From positions 62,001 through 126,000 of the forward strand of contig JAGQHB010000004.1 of assembly GCA_020432045.1 (NCBI GenBank): a DNA stretch of 64,000 bases, given 5' to 3'. The notes beneath the pieces are model-generated. The model saw only the letters and a program-made list of their open reading frames with translations. It did not search any database and had not been told where the DNA came from. The position numbers and the translations under genes were made by a program. Source of the DNA: Dehalococcoidia bacterium (GTDB taxonomy: Bacteria; Chloroflexota; Dehalococcoidia; Tepidiformales; Tepidiformaceae). Of this stretch, positions 18,319-26,066 are shown one piece after another (the first letter of the stretch is position 1; every line of letters starts with the position of its first letter).

Positions 18319-18951
18319 CTAGGTGGGCGCCTGGTTTCTTTCGTAGACCTCCGCCATGCCCTCGAGAACGACGTCCGCAAGCCGCAGGACGCGATCGATC
18401 GCTTCCACTGCATCTTCAGTTGAGAGGCCAGATTCGCTGGCTATCTGGACCGCCGTCTCTTCGAGCGTCACACGCAGCGAGTTGAACGTCGTCACAGCCG
18501 CTGTGAGCCCGACGTGAGCGGCGACCAGCGTACGCCCATACTCGCGACCGATGAGCCTTGCGTCCTCGGCGAACCGTTCGCCCTTGGCGCCGGTCGAAAT
18601 AAAGCGCGCGAAGAGTTCAACCAGCTGGCGGCCCAGGAGCCGCAGGCGATCCTTCGAGTCTGCGTCCAGCATGTCCGAATCCGGCATGGCGGGCCGCTGG
18701 CGCCGGCCCAGGCGCCGCTTCACCCGCGCAAGGGCCACTTCGCTCACGTGCGAGCTATCGCTGACGGCGTGGCCGCCACCCGAATTGAGCAGCCGCCGAA
18801 GGTCGTCCTCCAGCACACGCCGGTGGCCGCCGGATGTCCGGAATGACCTGACATCACCCGCATCGGCCCAACGCCGGATTGTCGACTCGCTGACACCGAG
18901 GAGCTGACTCGCGACCCCAAGGGTCAGCCAAGTCTGTTGTTCTTCGCTCAC
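18319..18951 (-). CDS. HTH regulator (excisionase/BldC-like) with C-terminal helical domain
   Basis: A 210-residue protein. Residues about 5-55 form a MerR/excisionase-type DNA-binding domain: WLTLGVASQLLGVSESTIRRWADAGDVRSF, then TSGGHRRV, the wing seen in BldC-like proteins. Residues about 100-205 form a helical domain (LGRQLVELFARFISTG ... AIDRVLRLADVVLEGM) that resembles the RsbRD/RsbR N-terminal sensor type; that match is an inference. The start is the GTG at 18951 (AGG about 9 nt upstream); a further GTG at 18993 would add 14 residues. The target genes are unknown. Confidence 0.72.
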   Translation of the reverse strand: MSEEQQTWLTLGVASQLLGVSESTIRRWADAGDVRSFRTSGGHRRVLEDDLRRLLNSGGGHAVSDSSHVSEVALARVKRRLGRRQRPAMPDSDMLDADSKDRLRLLGRQLVELFARFISTGAKGERFAEDARLIGREYGRTLVAAHVGLTAAVTTFNSLRVTLEETAVQIASESGLSTEDAVEAIDRVLRLADVVLEGMAEVYERNQAPT

Positions 18952-19002
18952 GGGCCCAAACCTATCAAAGTTAGCGGATGATGGCCCAGCCACCGGGCCG
19001 CG

Positions 19003-20211
19003 TCAACGCACCGCAACGCCACCAGTCTCAACGCCTGGGACGTCGTTCTTCGAGTCCCGTCCCGAGTCACTCACAGGCACGGGCGTCTTCTTTGGCGTTG
19101 GCGTTGCAATCGGTGTCCCAGTGCTCACCGTGGGAGCCGGCTCCACTGGCGCTGGCGACACCGCCGGTGACGGGGTTTTCGGCGTCGGTGTGTCAACAGG
19201 GGCCGGGCTGGTGGATGCGTCCGGCGGCGTCGCGGTCGCAGCAGGTTTTGTGGGCTCCGGCGAGCGCGTAGCGAGCGCAGCGGCCGGTTCGGGCGTTCGG
19301 GTCGGCTCGCCGGGCACGGTAGCCGTGACGGCAGCCTCCGGTGTCCGAGTGGGCTCGGTCGGCGGCGGCGCAGCGCCACTCAGATCGGCGCCCTCGACAC
19401 GTGCGTCCGGGCTGGCGGGATCACTTGCAGGTGCCGGACCCTCATCACCCTGTCGAACCGCCGTGCCTCTCGGTACGGGGACGCCAGTTACTGCCGCACG
19501 CGGTGTGACAGCGTTCGAAGGAGCCGCTGAGGGAGTCTCCGGTGCGCGTTGGACCATTGCGGCGCCGGGCGTCGTCATGCCGGCAGGTGGCCGTTGTCCG
19601 GGGTACAGCACCACGGTCGTGGCGACGAGTGCTCCCTCGGTCGAAAGTCGTGCTCGAACCCTAACCCTATCGCCAATCGTCACGGTCGTCCGGCGCGCCG
19701 AACCGTCCATGGCCTCGATCCGGGTCCTCCCATCGAGCCGGATCGTAACCTGGGCAGAGTCCGTCTCCAGTTCGATCTGGTCGCTTCCCGCAGCGGTCAC
19801 CATACCTTCAACGATCAGATCGGTAGCGGCAGCCGGCACAGGATTCTGAGACGCCCAGGGTCCGGACGGCATGTCGATGATCACCTGGCGGACAACCAGC
19901 GCAGGGTCCACGCCGGACGCAGCCCCTGCAACCAGGAGTCCACCACCTGCCATCGCCGCCCCAAGAATCGCGGTGCTGCGAGCGGGAGCCAGCGCGCCGC
20001 GGACGACGCCGGACGATTCCCGTGGCTCGTGCAGGGCTTCCTGTAGCCGCTGCCATCCCCGCTCAGACACAAAGGGCGCCGGGGGCCGGACGGCATCCGC
20101 AACAGACGCGACGAACGCCGCCAGCTCCTCCGCGGCGGGCGTGGATGGCTTTCCCACCACGGCGTCATCGAAGGATTGTGCCTCGGCGCTGCTGGATATG
20201 CGGTCCCACAT
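19003..20211 (-). CDS. Pro/Thr-rich membrane protein, probable partner of the ECF sigma factor
   Basis: A 402-residue protein. A soluble N-terminus of about 75 residues is followed by one hydrophobic segment (ILGAAMAGGGLLVAGAASG), a DUF5666-like beta domain (VEGMVTAAGSDQIELE ... GDRVRVRARLSTEGALV), and about 220 low-complexity residues rich in Pro, Thr and Ala with TRTPE-type repeats. The ATG at 20211 begins right after the sigma stop (TGA at 20215-20213), so the two genes are coupled. By position and topology it may be the anti-sigma factor or an envelope sensor. No zinc-binding anti-sigma motif is visible, so this is inference. Confidence 0.65.
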   Translation of the reverse strand: MWDRISSSAEAQSFDDAVVGKPSTPAAEELAAFVASVADAVRPPAPFVSERGWQRLQEALHEPRESSGVVRGALAPARSTAILGAAMAGGGLLVAGAASGVDPALVVRQVIIDMPSGPWASQNPVPAAATDLIVEGMVTAAGSDQIELETDSAQVTIRLDGRTRIEAMDGSARRTTVTIGDRVRVRARLSTEGALVATTVVLYPGQRPPAGMTTPGAAMVQRAPETPSAAPSNAVTPRAAVTGVPVPRGTAVRQGDEGPAPASDPASPDARVEGADLSGAAPPPTEPTRTPEAAVTATVPGEPTRTPEPAAALATRSPEPTKPAATATPPDASTSPAPVDTPTPKTPSPAVSPAPVEPAPTVSTGTPIATPTPKKTPVPVSDSGRDSKNDVPGVETGGVAVR

Positions 20212-20212
20212 C

Positions 20213-20785
20213 TCAGTCCACCTCCGCCTGCAAGATCTCCCGGAGGCGGGACACCGCACGGAACTGCAGCGCCTTTATCGCACCCGTCCGCTTGCGCATC
20301 ACCGTGGCGGTCTCCTGTAGCGAAAGCCCTTCAAGAAAGCGGAGGATGATGACCTGCTGCTGCTCGTCCGTAAGTTCGACAAGCGCGGTGGCGATGGCCC
20401 GGCGATCAACCACGCCAGGTGCGAAATCCGGGTCCGCAGGTTCCGGTGCGGCATCCGGTGCGACAGTGTTCGCGCGGGCGAGCCGCTTTCGCTCGTCCGC
20501 TGTGACGTTGTGGGCGATGCGATAGAGCCACGCTCGAAACGGTAGTCCCCGGTACTGGTACCTGCGGATTCCGCGGACCGCCTGCAGAAACACATCGGCT
20601 GCGAGGTCTTCTGCCGCCTCCGGGTGGGCGATTCGATACGCACAGTAGCGGTGGATGGCCGGGTAGTGGAGCGTGTACAGCTCGTCCCACGCCGGGCCTT
20701 CCATCCGCCGCGCACGTTCGATGAGCGAGGCTTCGCCAGCGGGCACACGCCCGGCATATGCCTGCTCCACCGTCGCAAGGGTCAT
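20213..20785 (-). CDS. RNA polymerase sigma factor, ECF (sigma-70) family
   Basis: A 190-residue group 4 sigma factor with region 2 (EDLAADVFLQAVRGI, then PFRAWLYRIAHNVTADERKR) and region 4 (LTDEQQQVIILRFLEGLSLQETATVM ... LREILQ). There is no region 3 and no C-terminal extension. The start is the ATG at 20785; a TTG at 20791 is less likely. TATACC at 20819-20814 on the minus strand could be a -10 box, about 28 nt upstream. The downstream membrane protein begins within 2 bp of its stop and may control it. The target promoters are unknown. Confidence 0.92.
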   Translation of the reverse strand: MTLATVEQAYAGRVPAGEASLIERARRMEGPAWDELYTLHYPAIHRYCAYRIAHPEAAEDLAADVFLQAVRGIRRYQYRGLPFRAWLYRIAHNVTADERKRLARANTVAPDAAPEPADPDFAPGVVDRRAIATALVELTDEQQQVIILRFLEGLSLQETATVMRKRTGAIKALQFRAVSRLREILQAEVD

Positions 20786-20866
20786 GCGCAATCCATCCCG
20801 ATGGCCATCACACGGTATATCCGGGTGGTGGCCCGAAAGGTTACGGCGTCCTGCAAGAACGTTCGT

Positions 20867-22033
20867 TCAATGCCGGTCTCCGAGTTCCGCCGCGCGCATC
20901 AGGGATCCATCTCCGAACTTCTCGCGCACGGCTGCGATGGTCCCCGCGAGGGCATCGCGGGCAGGGGTCTCGCCGAGGCGAAGCTGTCGCGCGCGGGGCT
21001 GCAGGCCGCTGACCCCGACTCCGATCAACCGCACCGGGCGGCGGCCGTTCTCCGCCCAGGCGGCATCGAAAAGCGACACAGCCGTTGCGTAAATATCGTC
21101 CGCGAGGTCCACCGGGCCCTCTGATCTCGCACGAGTAATCGTCTCGAACGGCGGGAAGCGCAGCTTTAGGCTCACCGTCCGGGCACTTCGACCGGTGTTG
21201 GCAAGATCGGTGGCGATGCGTTCCGCCTGCCCACGGAGGATGGCACGAAGCCGGCCCGCTTCGCTTTCGTCCTCGCCGAACGTTGTTTCGCGACTTATGG
21301 AACGGGCGCTCCCCCTACCCTCAGCGACACGCCCGGCGTGGCGGCCGTGGGCACGGTTGCGGAGCTCTCGGCCATGATTACCGAACTTCGCAACCAGGAG
21401 ACTCTCGGGCAGTGCCGCGAGATCGCCGATAGTCGTCACGCCCAGCGATTCGAGTACGGCGGCCGTCCTCGCACCGACCATCGGCAAATCCCGCAGCTTT
21501 CGTGGAGCGAGAAAGGCGGCCTCTGTGCCGGGCGAGACGACGAGCATGCCGTCGGGCTTGGCCGCATCGCTCGCCACCTTGGATACGAGCTTGTTCGCAG
21601 AAACGCCGATGGAAGCTGTGATCCCGGTTTCCGCGCGCACCCGTGCGCGAATCGTGGCGGCGATTTCGGGCCCGGTGCCGAACAGCCGCTCCGAGCCGCG
21701 CACATCGAGATAGGCCTCATCGGCGCCAGCGGGTTCAACGGCGGGCGTGAAGTCGCGCAGGATCGCGTGGAATGCGCTCGAGGCCGGGCCGTAGAACGAA
21801 AAGTCCGGTGGCAGCCATATGGCGTTGGGACAAAGCTGACGCGCAGTCGATGACGGCATCGCAGAGTGGACACCGAACCGCCGCGCCTCATAGCTGGCCG
21901 TGCTTACGACGCCCCGGGCATTTGGATGGCCGATGATGACCGGCATTCCGCGAAGCTCGGGATGGCGCAGGAGTTCCATCGACACGTAGAACGCGTCGAG
22001 GTCCACGTGCAGCACCGTCGGCGCCGGTTCCAT
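20867..22033 (-). CDS. dinB: DNA polymerase IV (Y-family)
   Basis: A 388-residue translesion DNA polymerase. Palm motifs are intact: HVDLDAFYVSME (first catalytic Asp), ADEAYLDV (catalytic Asp-Glu), and GVSANKLVSKVASDAAKPDG. The helix-hairpin-helix and little-finger regions follow (LPMVGARTAAVLESLG; RSISRETTFGEDESEAGRLR). The ATG at 22033 has no ribosome site but lies 7 nt after a TATACT box, which favours a leaderless mRNA; the GTG at 22039 is the alternative. It is divergent from the panE-like gene. No SOS-type operator is visible at its 5' end. Confidence 0.93.
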   Translation of the reverse strand: MEPAPTVLHVDLDAFYVSMELLRHPELRGMPVIIGHPNARGVVSTASYEARRFGVHSAMPSSTARQLCPNAIWLPPDFSFYGPASSAFHAILRDFTPAVEPAGADEAYLDVRGSERLFGTGPEIAATIRARVRAETGITASIGVSANKLVSKVASDAAKPDGMLVVSPGTEAAFLAPRKLRDLPMVGARTAAVLESLGVTTIGDLAALPESLLVAKFGNHGRELRNRAHGRHAGRVAEGRGSARSISRETTFGEDESEAGRLRAILRGQAERIATDLANTGRSARTVSLKLRFPPFETITRARSEGPVDLADDIYATAVSLFDAAWAENGRRPVRLIGVGVSGLQPRARQLRLGETPARDALAGTIAAVREKFGDGSLMRAAELGDRH

Positions 22034-22046
22034 CCCCACGAGTATA
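22034..22046 (-). promoter_or_regulatory. -10 box for leaderless dinB mRNA
   Basis: On the minus strand TATACT (22046-22041) ends 7 nt before the dinB ATG at 22033, and there is no Shine-Dalgarno sequence between. This spacing is what a leaderless transcript would show. No clear -35 box was found. Confidence 0.5.
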
Positions 22047-22087
22047 TCCGGGGCCCCCGGCCGCTACAGCAGGCGAGTGTCGCTCTG

Positions 22088-22099
22088 TATCCTGCACTG
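22088..22099 (+). promoter_or_regulatory. -10 box for leaderless panE-like mRNA
   Basis: TATCCT at 22088-22093 ends 6 nt before the GTG at 22100, with no Shine-Dalgarno sequence. It pairs with the divergent dinB -10 box about 45 bp away. Confidence 0.4.
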
Positions 22100-23074
22100 G
22101 TGGCATCGATCGCAATCATCGGAACAGGCGCCGTGGGGGGCTACTACGGAGCGCGGCTCGCGAAGGCCGGGCACGATGTGCGCTTCCTCGCACGAAGTGA
22201 CTACCGGGCGATCTCCGAATCAGGCCTCGATATCCGCAGCCATGAAGGCGACTTCCAGCTCCGGCCCGCCTCTGTCTTTCGCTCCGCTGCCGAGATCGGG
22301 GTCGTCGACTGGGTCATCTGCGCGCTGAAGACCACGTCGCTCGACCAGGCTCCGGCCCTTATCGCGCCGTGTGCCGGCCCCGCGACGCGGGTGCTTGCAC
22401 TGATGAACGGCCTGGGGATTGAGGAACGGCTCGCGGCATACTTCGACCGCCGCCGAATCTTCGGGGCGATGGCGTTCGTCTGCATCAACCGCACCGGGCC
22501 GGGCGTCATCCACCACCTCAAGTACGGGCGGCTCTCGATCGGCCACCTGGACGACGACCCGGCGGAGACCACCGCCCTGGCGGAACTCCTCCGCGGTGCC
22601 AACCTCGATGTCGTGACCGCGCCGAATCTCCGCTGGGCCCGTTGGGACAAGCTCTGCTGGAACATCCCCTTCAACGGGCTCAGCGTCGCCGCAGGCGGGA
22701 TCGGCACGGAGGCAATCACAGGTGACGACTTGCTTCGCGGCACGGCGGAGCGAGCCATGCGGGAAGTGGTAAGCCTCGGGAATGCGGACCTTGCTGCCGC
22801 CGGGAGCCCTGACAGGCTCGAGACGGCAGAAGTCGTCGCCCGCATGTTCAGCCTCACAGACACCATGGGAAACTATCACACGAGCATGGCGTTGGACTAC
22901 GCCCAGGCCCGGCCGCTGGAGGTCGAAACCATCCTCGGCGAACCATCACGCCGGGCGGCGGCACTCGGCGTGCACGTTCCCACGATCGACGCACTCTATA
23001 CTCTCGTGCACGCCGCTGACCTTCGACGTCGAAGCATCATTCCGTCGGTTGGCGACGGGAACGGCGGCCAGTAG
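22100..23074 (+). CDS. panE: Ketopantoate reductase-family protein (PanE-like)
   Basis: A 324-residue member of the 2-dehydropantoate 2-reductase family, which reduces ketopantoate to pantoate with NADPH on the way to coenzyme A. The N-terminus holds the NADP loop IIGTGAVGGYYGARLAKAG, then LKTTSLDQA and LMNGLGIEE; the C-terminal domain has WARWDKLCWNIPFNGLS with the catalytic Lys. The start is the GTG at 22100, immediately before the Rossmann strand; the longer reading upstream is antisense to dinB. The family also holds paralogues of other substrates, and no other pantothenate genes are near (coaD is 12 kb away), so the exact substrate is not certain. Confidence 0.82.
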   Translation: MASIAIIGTGAVGGYYGARLAKAGHDVRFLARSDYRAISESGLDIRSHEGDFQLRPASVFRSAAEIGVVDWVICALKTTSLDQAPALIAPCAGPATRVLALMNGLGIEERLAAYFDRRRIFGAMAFVCINRTGPGVIHHLKYGRLSIGHLDDDPAETTALAELLRGANLDVVTAPNLRWARWDKLCWNIPFNGLSVAAGGIGTEAITGDDLLRGTAERAMREVVSLGNADLAAAGSPDRLETAEVVARMFSLTDTMGNYHTSMALDYAQARPLEVETILGEPSRRAAALGVHVPTIDALYTLVHAADLRRRSIIPSVGDGNGGQ

Positions 23075-23107
23075 GGTGACGCAACAACCAACGAAGGAAC
23101 ACCAACC

Positions 23108-23626
23108 ATGAACGTGCAGGAAGTCTTCATCGACGGCATCACCCAGCTTTTCGACTGGATGGACGAAGCACTCGACGGGCTCAGCCCCGAACAGCTCAAC
23201 TACCTGCCGCCGGGAAAGAGTGTGAGCATGGGATTCAACGCATGGCACATCAGCCGCACGGCCGACAACCTGACGAACTTCGCCCTGCAGCGAAAGCAGC
23301 CGCTCTGGATCGCGGAAGGCTACCAGGAGCGAATGGGGCTTCCGAAGGTCGACCAGGGCACAGGCATGGGACTGGACGACGCCCGCGCGATCAAGATCAA
23401 CGATCCGGCGTTATTGCGGACGTACGCCCGCGCAGTCGAGAAGGACGTGGTCACATTCCTGACTGCCGTTCCCGATGCGGTGCTCGCAGAGGTCCAGATG
23501 GTGAAGCCGCTCGGCGAGATGCCGAAGTGGCGTGTGTTCCGGCAGGTGGTAATGACCCACGGGTTCATGCACCTGGGCGAAATCAACGCAGTGCGGGGAC
23601 AGATGGGCTTGCAGTTCTCGATCTAG
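23108..23626 (+). CDS. DinB-like four-helix protein
   Basis: A 172-residue protein of the DinB superfamily. Helix 1 (FIDGITQLFDWMDEALDGLS), the AWHISRTADNLTNFAL segment with a ligand-type His, and VMTHGFMHLGEINAVRGQMG with two late His residues fit the fold's metal site. The ATG at 23108 follows AAGGAA about 8 nt upstream. It lies 33 bp after the panE-like gene on the same strand and may be co-transcribed. The substrate or role is unknown; a stress or thiol-linked function is only a family-level possibility. Confidence 0.72.
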   Translation: MNVQEVFIDGITQLFDWMDEALDGLSPEQLNYLPPGKSVSMGFNAWHISRTADNLTNFALQRKQPLWIAEGYQERMGLPKVDQGTGMGLDDARAIKINDPALLRTYARAVEKDVVTFLTAVPDAVLAEVQMVKPLGEMPKWRVFRQVVMTHGFMHLGEINAVRGQMGLQFSI

Positions 23627-23657
23627 GCAGGTCGGCACCGGGTGCGCTGACCGTCGC

Positions 23658-24536
23658 TCAATCGTCCCTCTGGCGCCTCAGGAACTCCTCAACATCGAGG
23701 ACGGCCTCGTCTGGCGCGGGCAGTTCGATTGGCTCGTCGGAGGCGTCGTCAGCTTCGGGCTCCGCGTCGTAGGCGGTTTCAAGCCGGCCCACGTAGGCAG
23801 CGATCTCCGGGTTCGCCGCGATCGCCTGCTCGACTTCCGTGAGGAATCGCTTGCTCGACGCTTCCAGTTCGCGCATGTCGAACCGCAAGCCAACCAGCTC
23901 TTGGAGGCGGGCGAGGAGCGCACGTGTTGCGTCCGGGTTCTTCGACGCACTTATGTAATGTGGGGTATTTGCCCACAGGCTCGCCGCCGCGACGCCCTTC
24001 TGGCGCAACGAATCATGAAGGACGCCTACGATCCCCGTCGGACCTTCGTAGCGGGATGTCGTGAGCGAAAGCCGTTCGGCAACCTGCGGGTCAAACGCGC
24101 TGCCGGTGACGCGCGTGGGCCGTGTGTGGGGCACGTCCGCCAGCAACGCTCCGAGCGAAACGACGTATTCCACTGACACGCTGTTGTACAGCTCAGCATG
24201 GGCGCCAGCGAAAGACCGCCAGCGCAGATTCGGTTCCGCGCCGATCGCGATCACCATGTCGTGCGGACCCGAGGGGTTGCGCACGTAATAGAACTCGTTC
24301 TTCTGCCAGCCAATTTTTCGGACGTTGCCGGGGAGCAGGCTGACCATCGGGCGAGCGTCCGTGAAGGAATAGAACCGCTCTGCGTCGATGGTCGCAAAGC
24401 GCCGTCCGCCAAGCCGGTTGACGAGGTATCTCACGGCATCGGTGGCAGCACTGGCGGCGTCGTTCCATCCTTCGAAAGCAACGACGGCGACCGGGTTATG
24501 AAGGTCTGGCAGGCGGTCGACGATCAGGTCGGGCAT
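23658..24536 (-). CDS. PAC2-family protein
   Basis: A 292-residue protein of the PAC2 (proteasome assembly chaperone-like) family, also found in bacteria without proteasomes. The family opening PVAVVAFEGWNDAASAATDAV and the later SLGALLADVPHTRPTRVTGSA and YEGPTGIVGVLHDSLRQKG are clear. The C-terminus is acidic (EPEADDASDEPIELPAPDEA). The ATG at 24536 is preceded at 6 nt by TAGACT and has no ribosome site. No proteasome or Pup genes are in the window, so I make no claim about proteasomes. Confidence 0.85.
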   Translation of the reverse strand: MPDLIVDRLPDLHNPVAVVAFEGWNDAASAATDAVRYLVNRLGGRRFATIDAERFYSFTDARPMVSLLPGNVRKIGWQKNEFYYVRNPSGPHDMVIAIGAEPNLRWRSFAGAHAELYNSVSVEYVVSLGALLADVPHTRPTRVTGSAFDPQVAERLSLTTSRYEGPTGIVGVLHDSLRQKGVAAASLWANTPHYISASKNPDATRALLARLQELVGLRFDMRELEASSKRFLTEVEQAIAANPEIAAYVGRLETAYDAEPEADDASDEPIELPAPDEAVLDVEEFLRRQRDD

Positions 24537-24548
24537 CTCTCTAGTCTA
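24537..24548 (-). promoter_or_regulatory. -10 box for leaderless PAC2 mRNA
   Basis: On the minus strand TAGACT (24548-24543) ends 6 nt before the ATG at 24536, with no Shine-Dalgarno sequence in the gap. Confidence 0.4.
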
Positions 24549-24621
24549 CCCGACGGTCAGCTGGACGGTGGACGCGCTGCCAGCCGTTGCTCACTGGCGC
24601 GCGCCCCGCCATTCCGCGACC

Positions 24622-25362
24622 ATGACCGTTATGCATGGGATTGTCCTGCTCTCGGGCGGCCTCGATTCAACGACCGTGGCTGCGGATGCCATCAGGGCCG
24701 GGCACGATATCCGCGGCCTTTGCCTGAGCTACGGTCAGCTCCATGCCCGCGAAGTCGACGCGGCATCGGCCGTGGCCACCCGGCTCCGAATCCCCCTGGA
24801 AGTCGTCGATGCGGCGTTCTACGGCCGTCTCGCCTCGTTCTCATCCCTGGTCGGCGGCGACCCCACTTTCGTGCCTTCAGGCAGGTCCCCCGAAGCCATC
24901 GGCGAGGGTGTGCCGTCCACCTATGTCCCGTTGCGAAACACGTTTTTTGTCACCGTTGCCGCTGCTGCATTGGAGAGCTGGACGCTGGACCTCATTGAGC
25001 GGCAGGGCGTGGAGCCCTCGGCCCTCAGCCCGGCCGTGTTTGTTGGCGCCAATGCGATCGACTACTCGGGCTATCCCGATTGCCGCCCGGAGTTCTACCA
25101 GGCACTCGAGGAGGTGCTCCGCCTGGGGTCCAAGCTTGGCAGCTTCTATGGCGTGCGCATCCGGATTGAAGCGCCGATCATCCACCTGAGTAAAGCAGAC
25201 ATCGCCCGCCACGCTATCGAACTCGGCGCTCCCATCGACGTTACCTGGAGCTGTTATCGCGGTGGCGAAAGACCGTGCGGGACCTGCGACTCGTGCGTGC
25301 TCCGGGCCGAGGGGTTTGCCGCCGCCGGAATTGTTGACCCCGCGCTCCCGGCCCCCTCGTGA
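24622..25362 (+). CDS. queC: 7-cyano-7-deazaguanine synthase
   Basis: A 246-residue ATP-dependent enzyme that converts 7-carboxy-7-deazaguanine to preQ0 using ammonia. The PP-loop is VLLSGGLDSTTVAAD near the N-terminus. RNTFFVTVAAAAL and GANAIDYSGYPDCRPEF are typical QueC segments, and the C-terminus CYRGGERPCGTCDSC supplies the zinc cysteines. The ATG at 24622 precedes the PP-loop; a second ATG lies 4 codons later. Its stop overlaps the queE start by 4 bp (GTGA), so the two are coupled. Confidence 0.95.
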   Translation: MTVMHGIVLLSGGLDSTTVAADAIRAGHDIRGLCLSYGQLHAREVDAASAVATRLRIPLEVVDAAFYGRLASFSSLVGGDPTFVPSGRSPEAIGEGVPSTYVPLRNTFFVTVAAAALESWTLDLIERQGVEPSALSPAVFVGANAIDYSGYPDCRPEFYQALEEVLRLGSKLGSFYGVRIRIEAPIIHLSKADIARHAIELGAPIDVTWSCYRGGERPCGTCDSCVLRAEGFAAAGIVDPALPAPS

Positions 25363-26066
25363 ATCTCCTGCTTTCGCGGATGCCGGACGGCTCGCCGGAA
25401 ATATTCGAGTCCATCCAGGGCGAGGGCGCATCGGCGGGGATGCCCAGCACATTCGTCCGCCTTGCCGTCTGCAACCTCCAGTGTTCGTGGTGCGATACGG
25501 CGTACACGTGGGACTGGGAGCGGTACGAACGGGTCAACCAGGTAATTCAGTTGCCGGCGGACGCCGTCGTCGATTCAGTCGAAGGACGGACGCCGCGCAA
25601 CGTGGTTATCACTGGCGGCGAACCCCTGGCACAGCGTCACGCGCTCGCGGGGTTGGTGCCTGCACTGCGGAAGCGCGGCTACCGGCTCGAGGTGGAAACG
25701 AACGGGACGATCCCGCCCGGGGAGCTCTCCGGGCTCGTGGACCAGTGGAACGTCTCACCGAAGCTCGCGAGCTCCGGGAACGCTGGCCTTGTACGCATCC
25801 GCCCGGGCGTGCTCGCGCAGTTTTCCGCCGAACCCAAGGCATTTTTCAAGTTCGTGGTCAGCGGCGAGGCCGACCTTTCGGAAATCGAGACCATCCTGGA
25901 CGCCGCCAGCGTAGATTCGCAGCAAGTCATACTCATGCCGCAGGGACGGACACGAGAGGAGCTTGATTCGGCAAGTGCGTGGCTCGCGGCCGCATGCACC
26001 CAACGGGGCTGGCGATTTTCGACTCGCCTTCACATCCTGATCTGGGGTGACAAGCGAGGGGTTTAG
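25359..26066 (+). CDS. queE: 7-carboxy-7-deazaguanine synthase
   Basis: A 235-residue radical SAM enzyme that contracts the ring of 6-carboxytetrahydropterin to 7-carboxy-7-deazaguanine. The FeS motif is CNLQCSWC (CX3CX2C), after EIFESIQGEGASAGMPSTFVRLA; VVITGGEPL is the SAM-binding GGE motif. It starts with GTG inside the queC stop. QueE makes the substrate of QueC, so this pair covers two consecutive steps to preQ0. The stop codon overlaps the serS stop on the other strand. queD and queF are not in the window. Confidence 0.95.
   Translation: MNLLLSRMPDGSPEIFESIQGEGASAGMPSTFVRLAVCNLQCSWCDTAYTWDWERYERVNQVIQLPADAVVDSVEGRTPRNVVITGGEPLAQRHALAGLVPALRKRGYRLEVETNGTIPPGELSGLVDQWNVSPKLASSGNAGLVRIRPGVLAQFSAEPKAFFKFVVSGEADLSEIETILDAASVDSQQVILMPQGRTREELDSASAWLAAACTQRGWRFSTRLHILIWGDKRGV

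Noticed and set aside
19003-19400. Thr/Pro repeat region as a DNA repeat or CRISPR
   Set aside because: The repeats are short, irregular and in frame with a low-complexity protein tail; no spacer structure exists.
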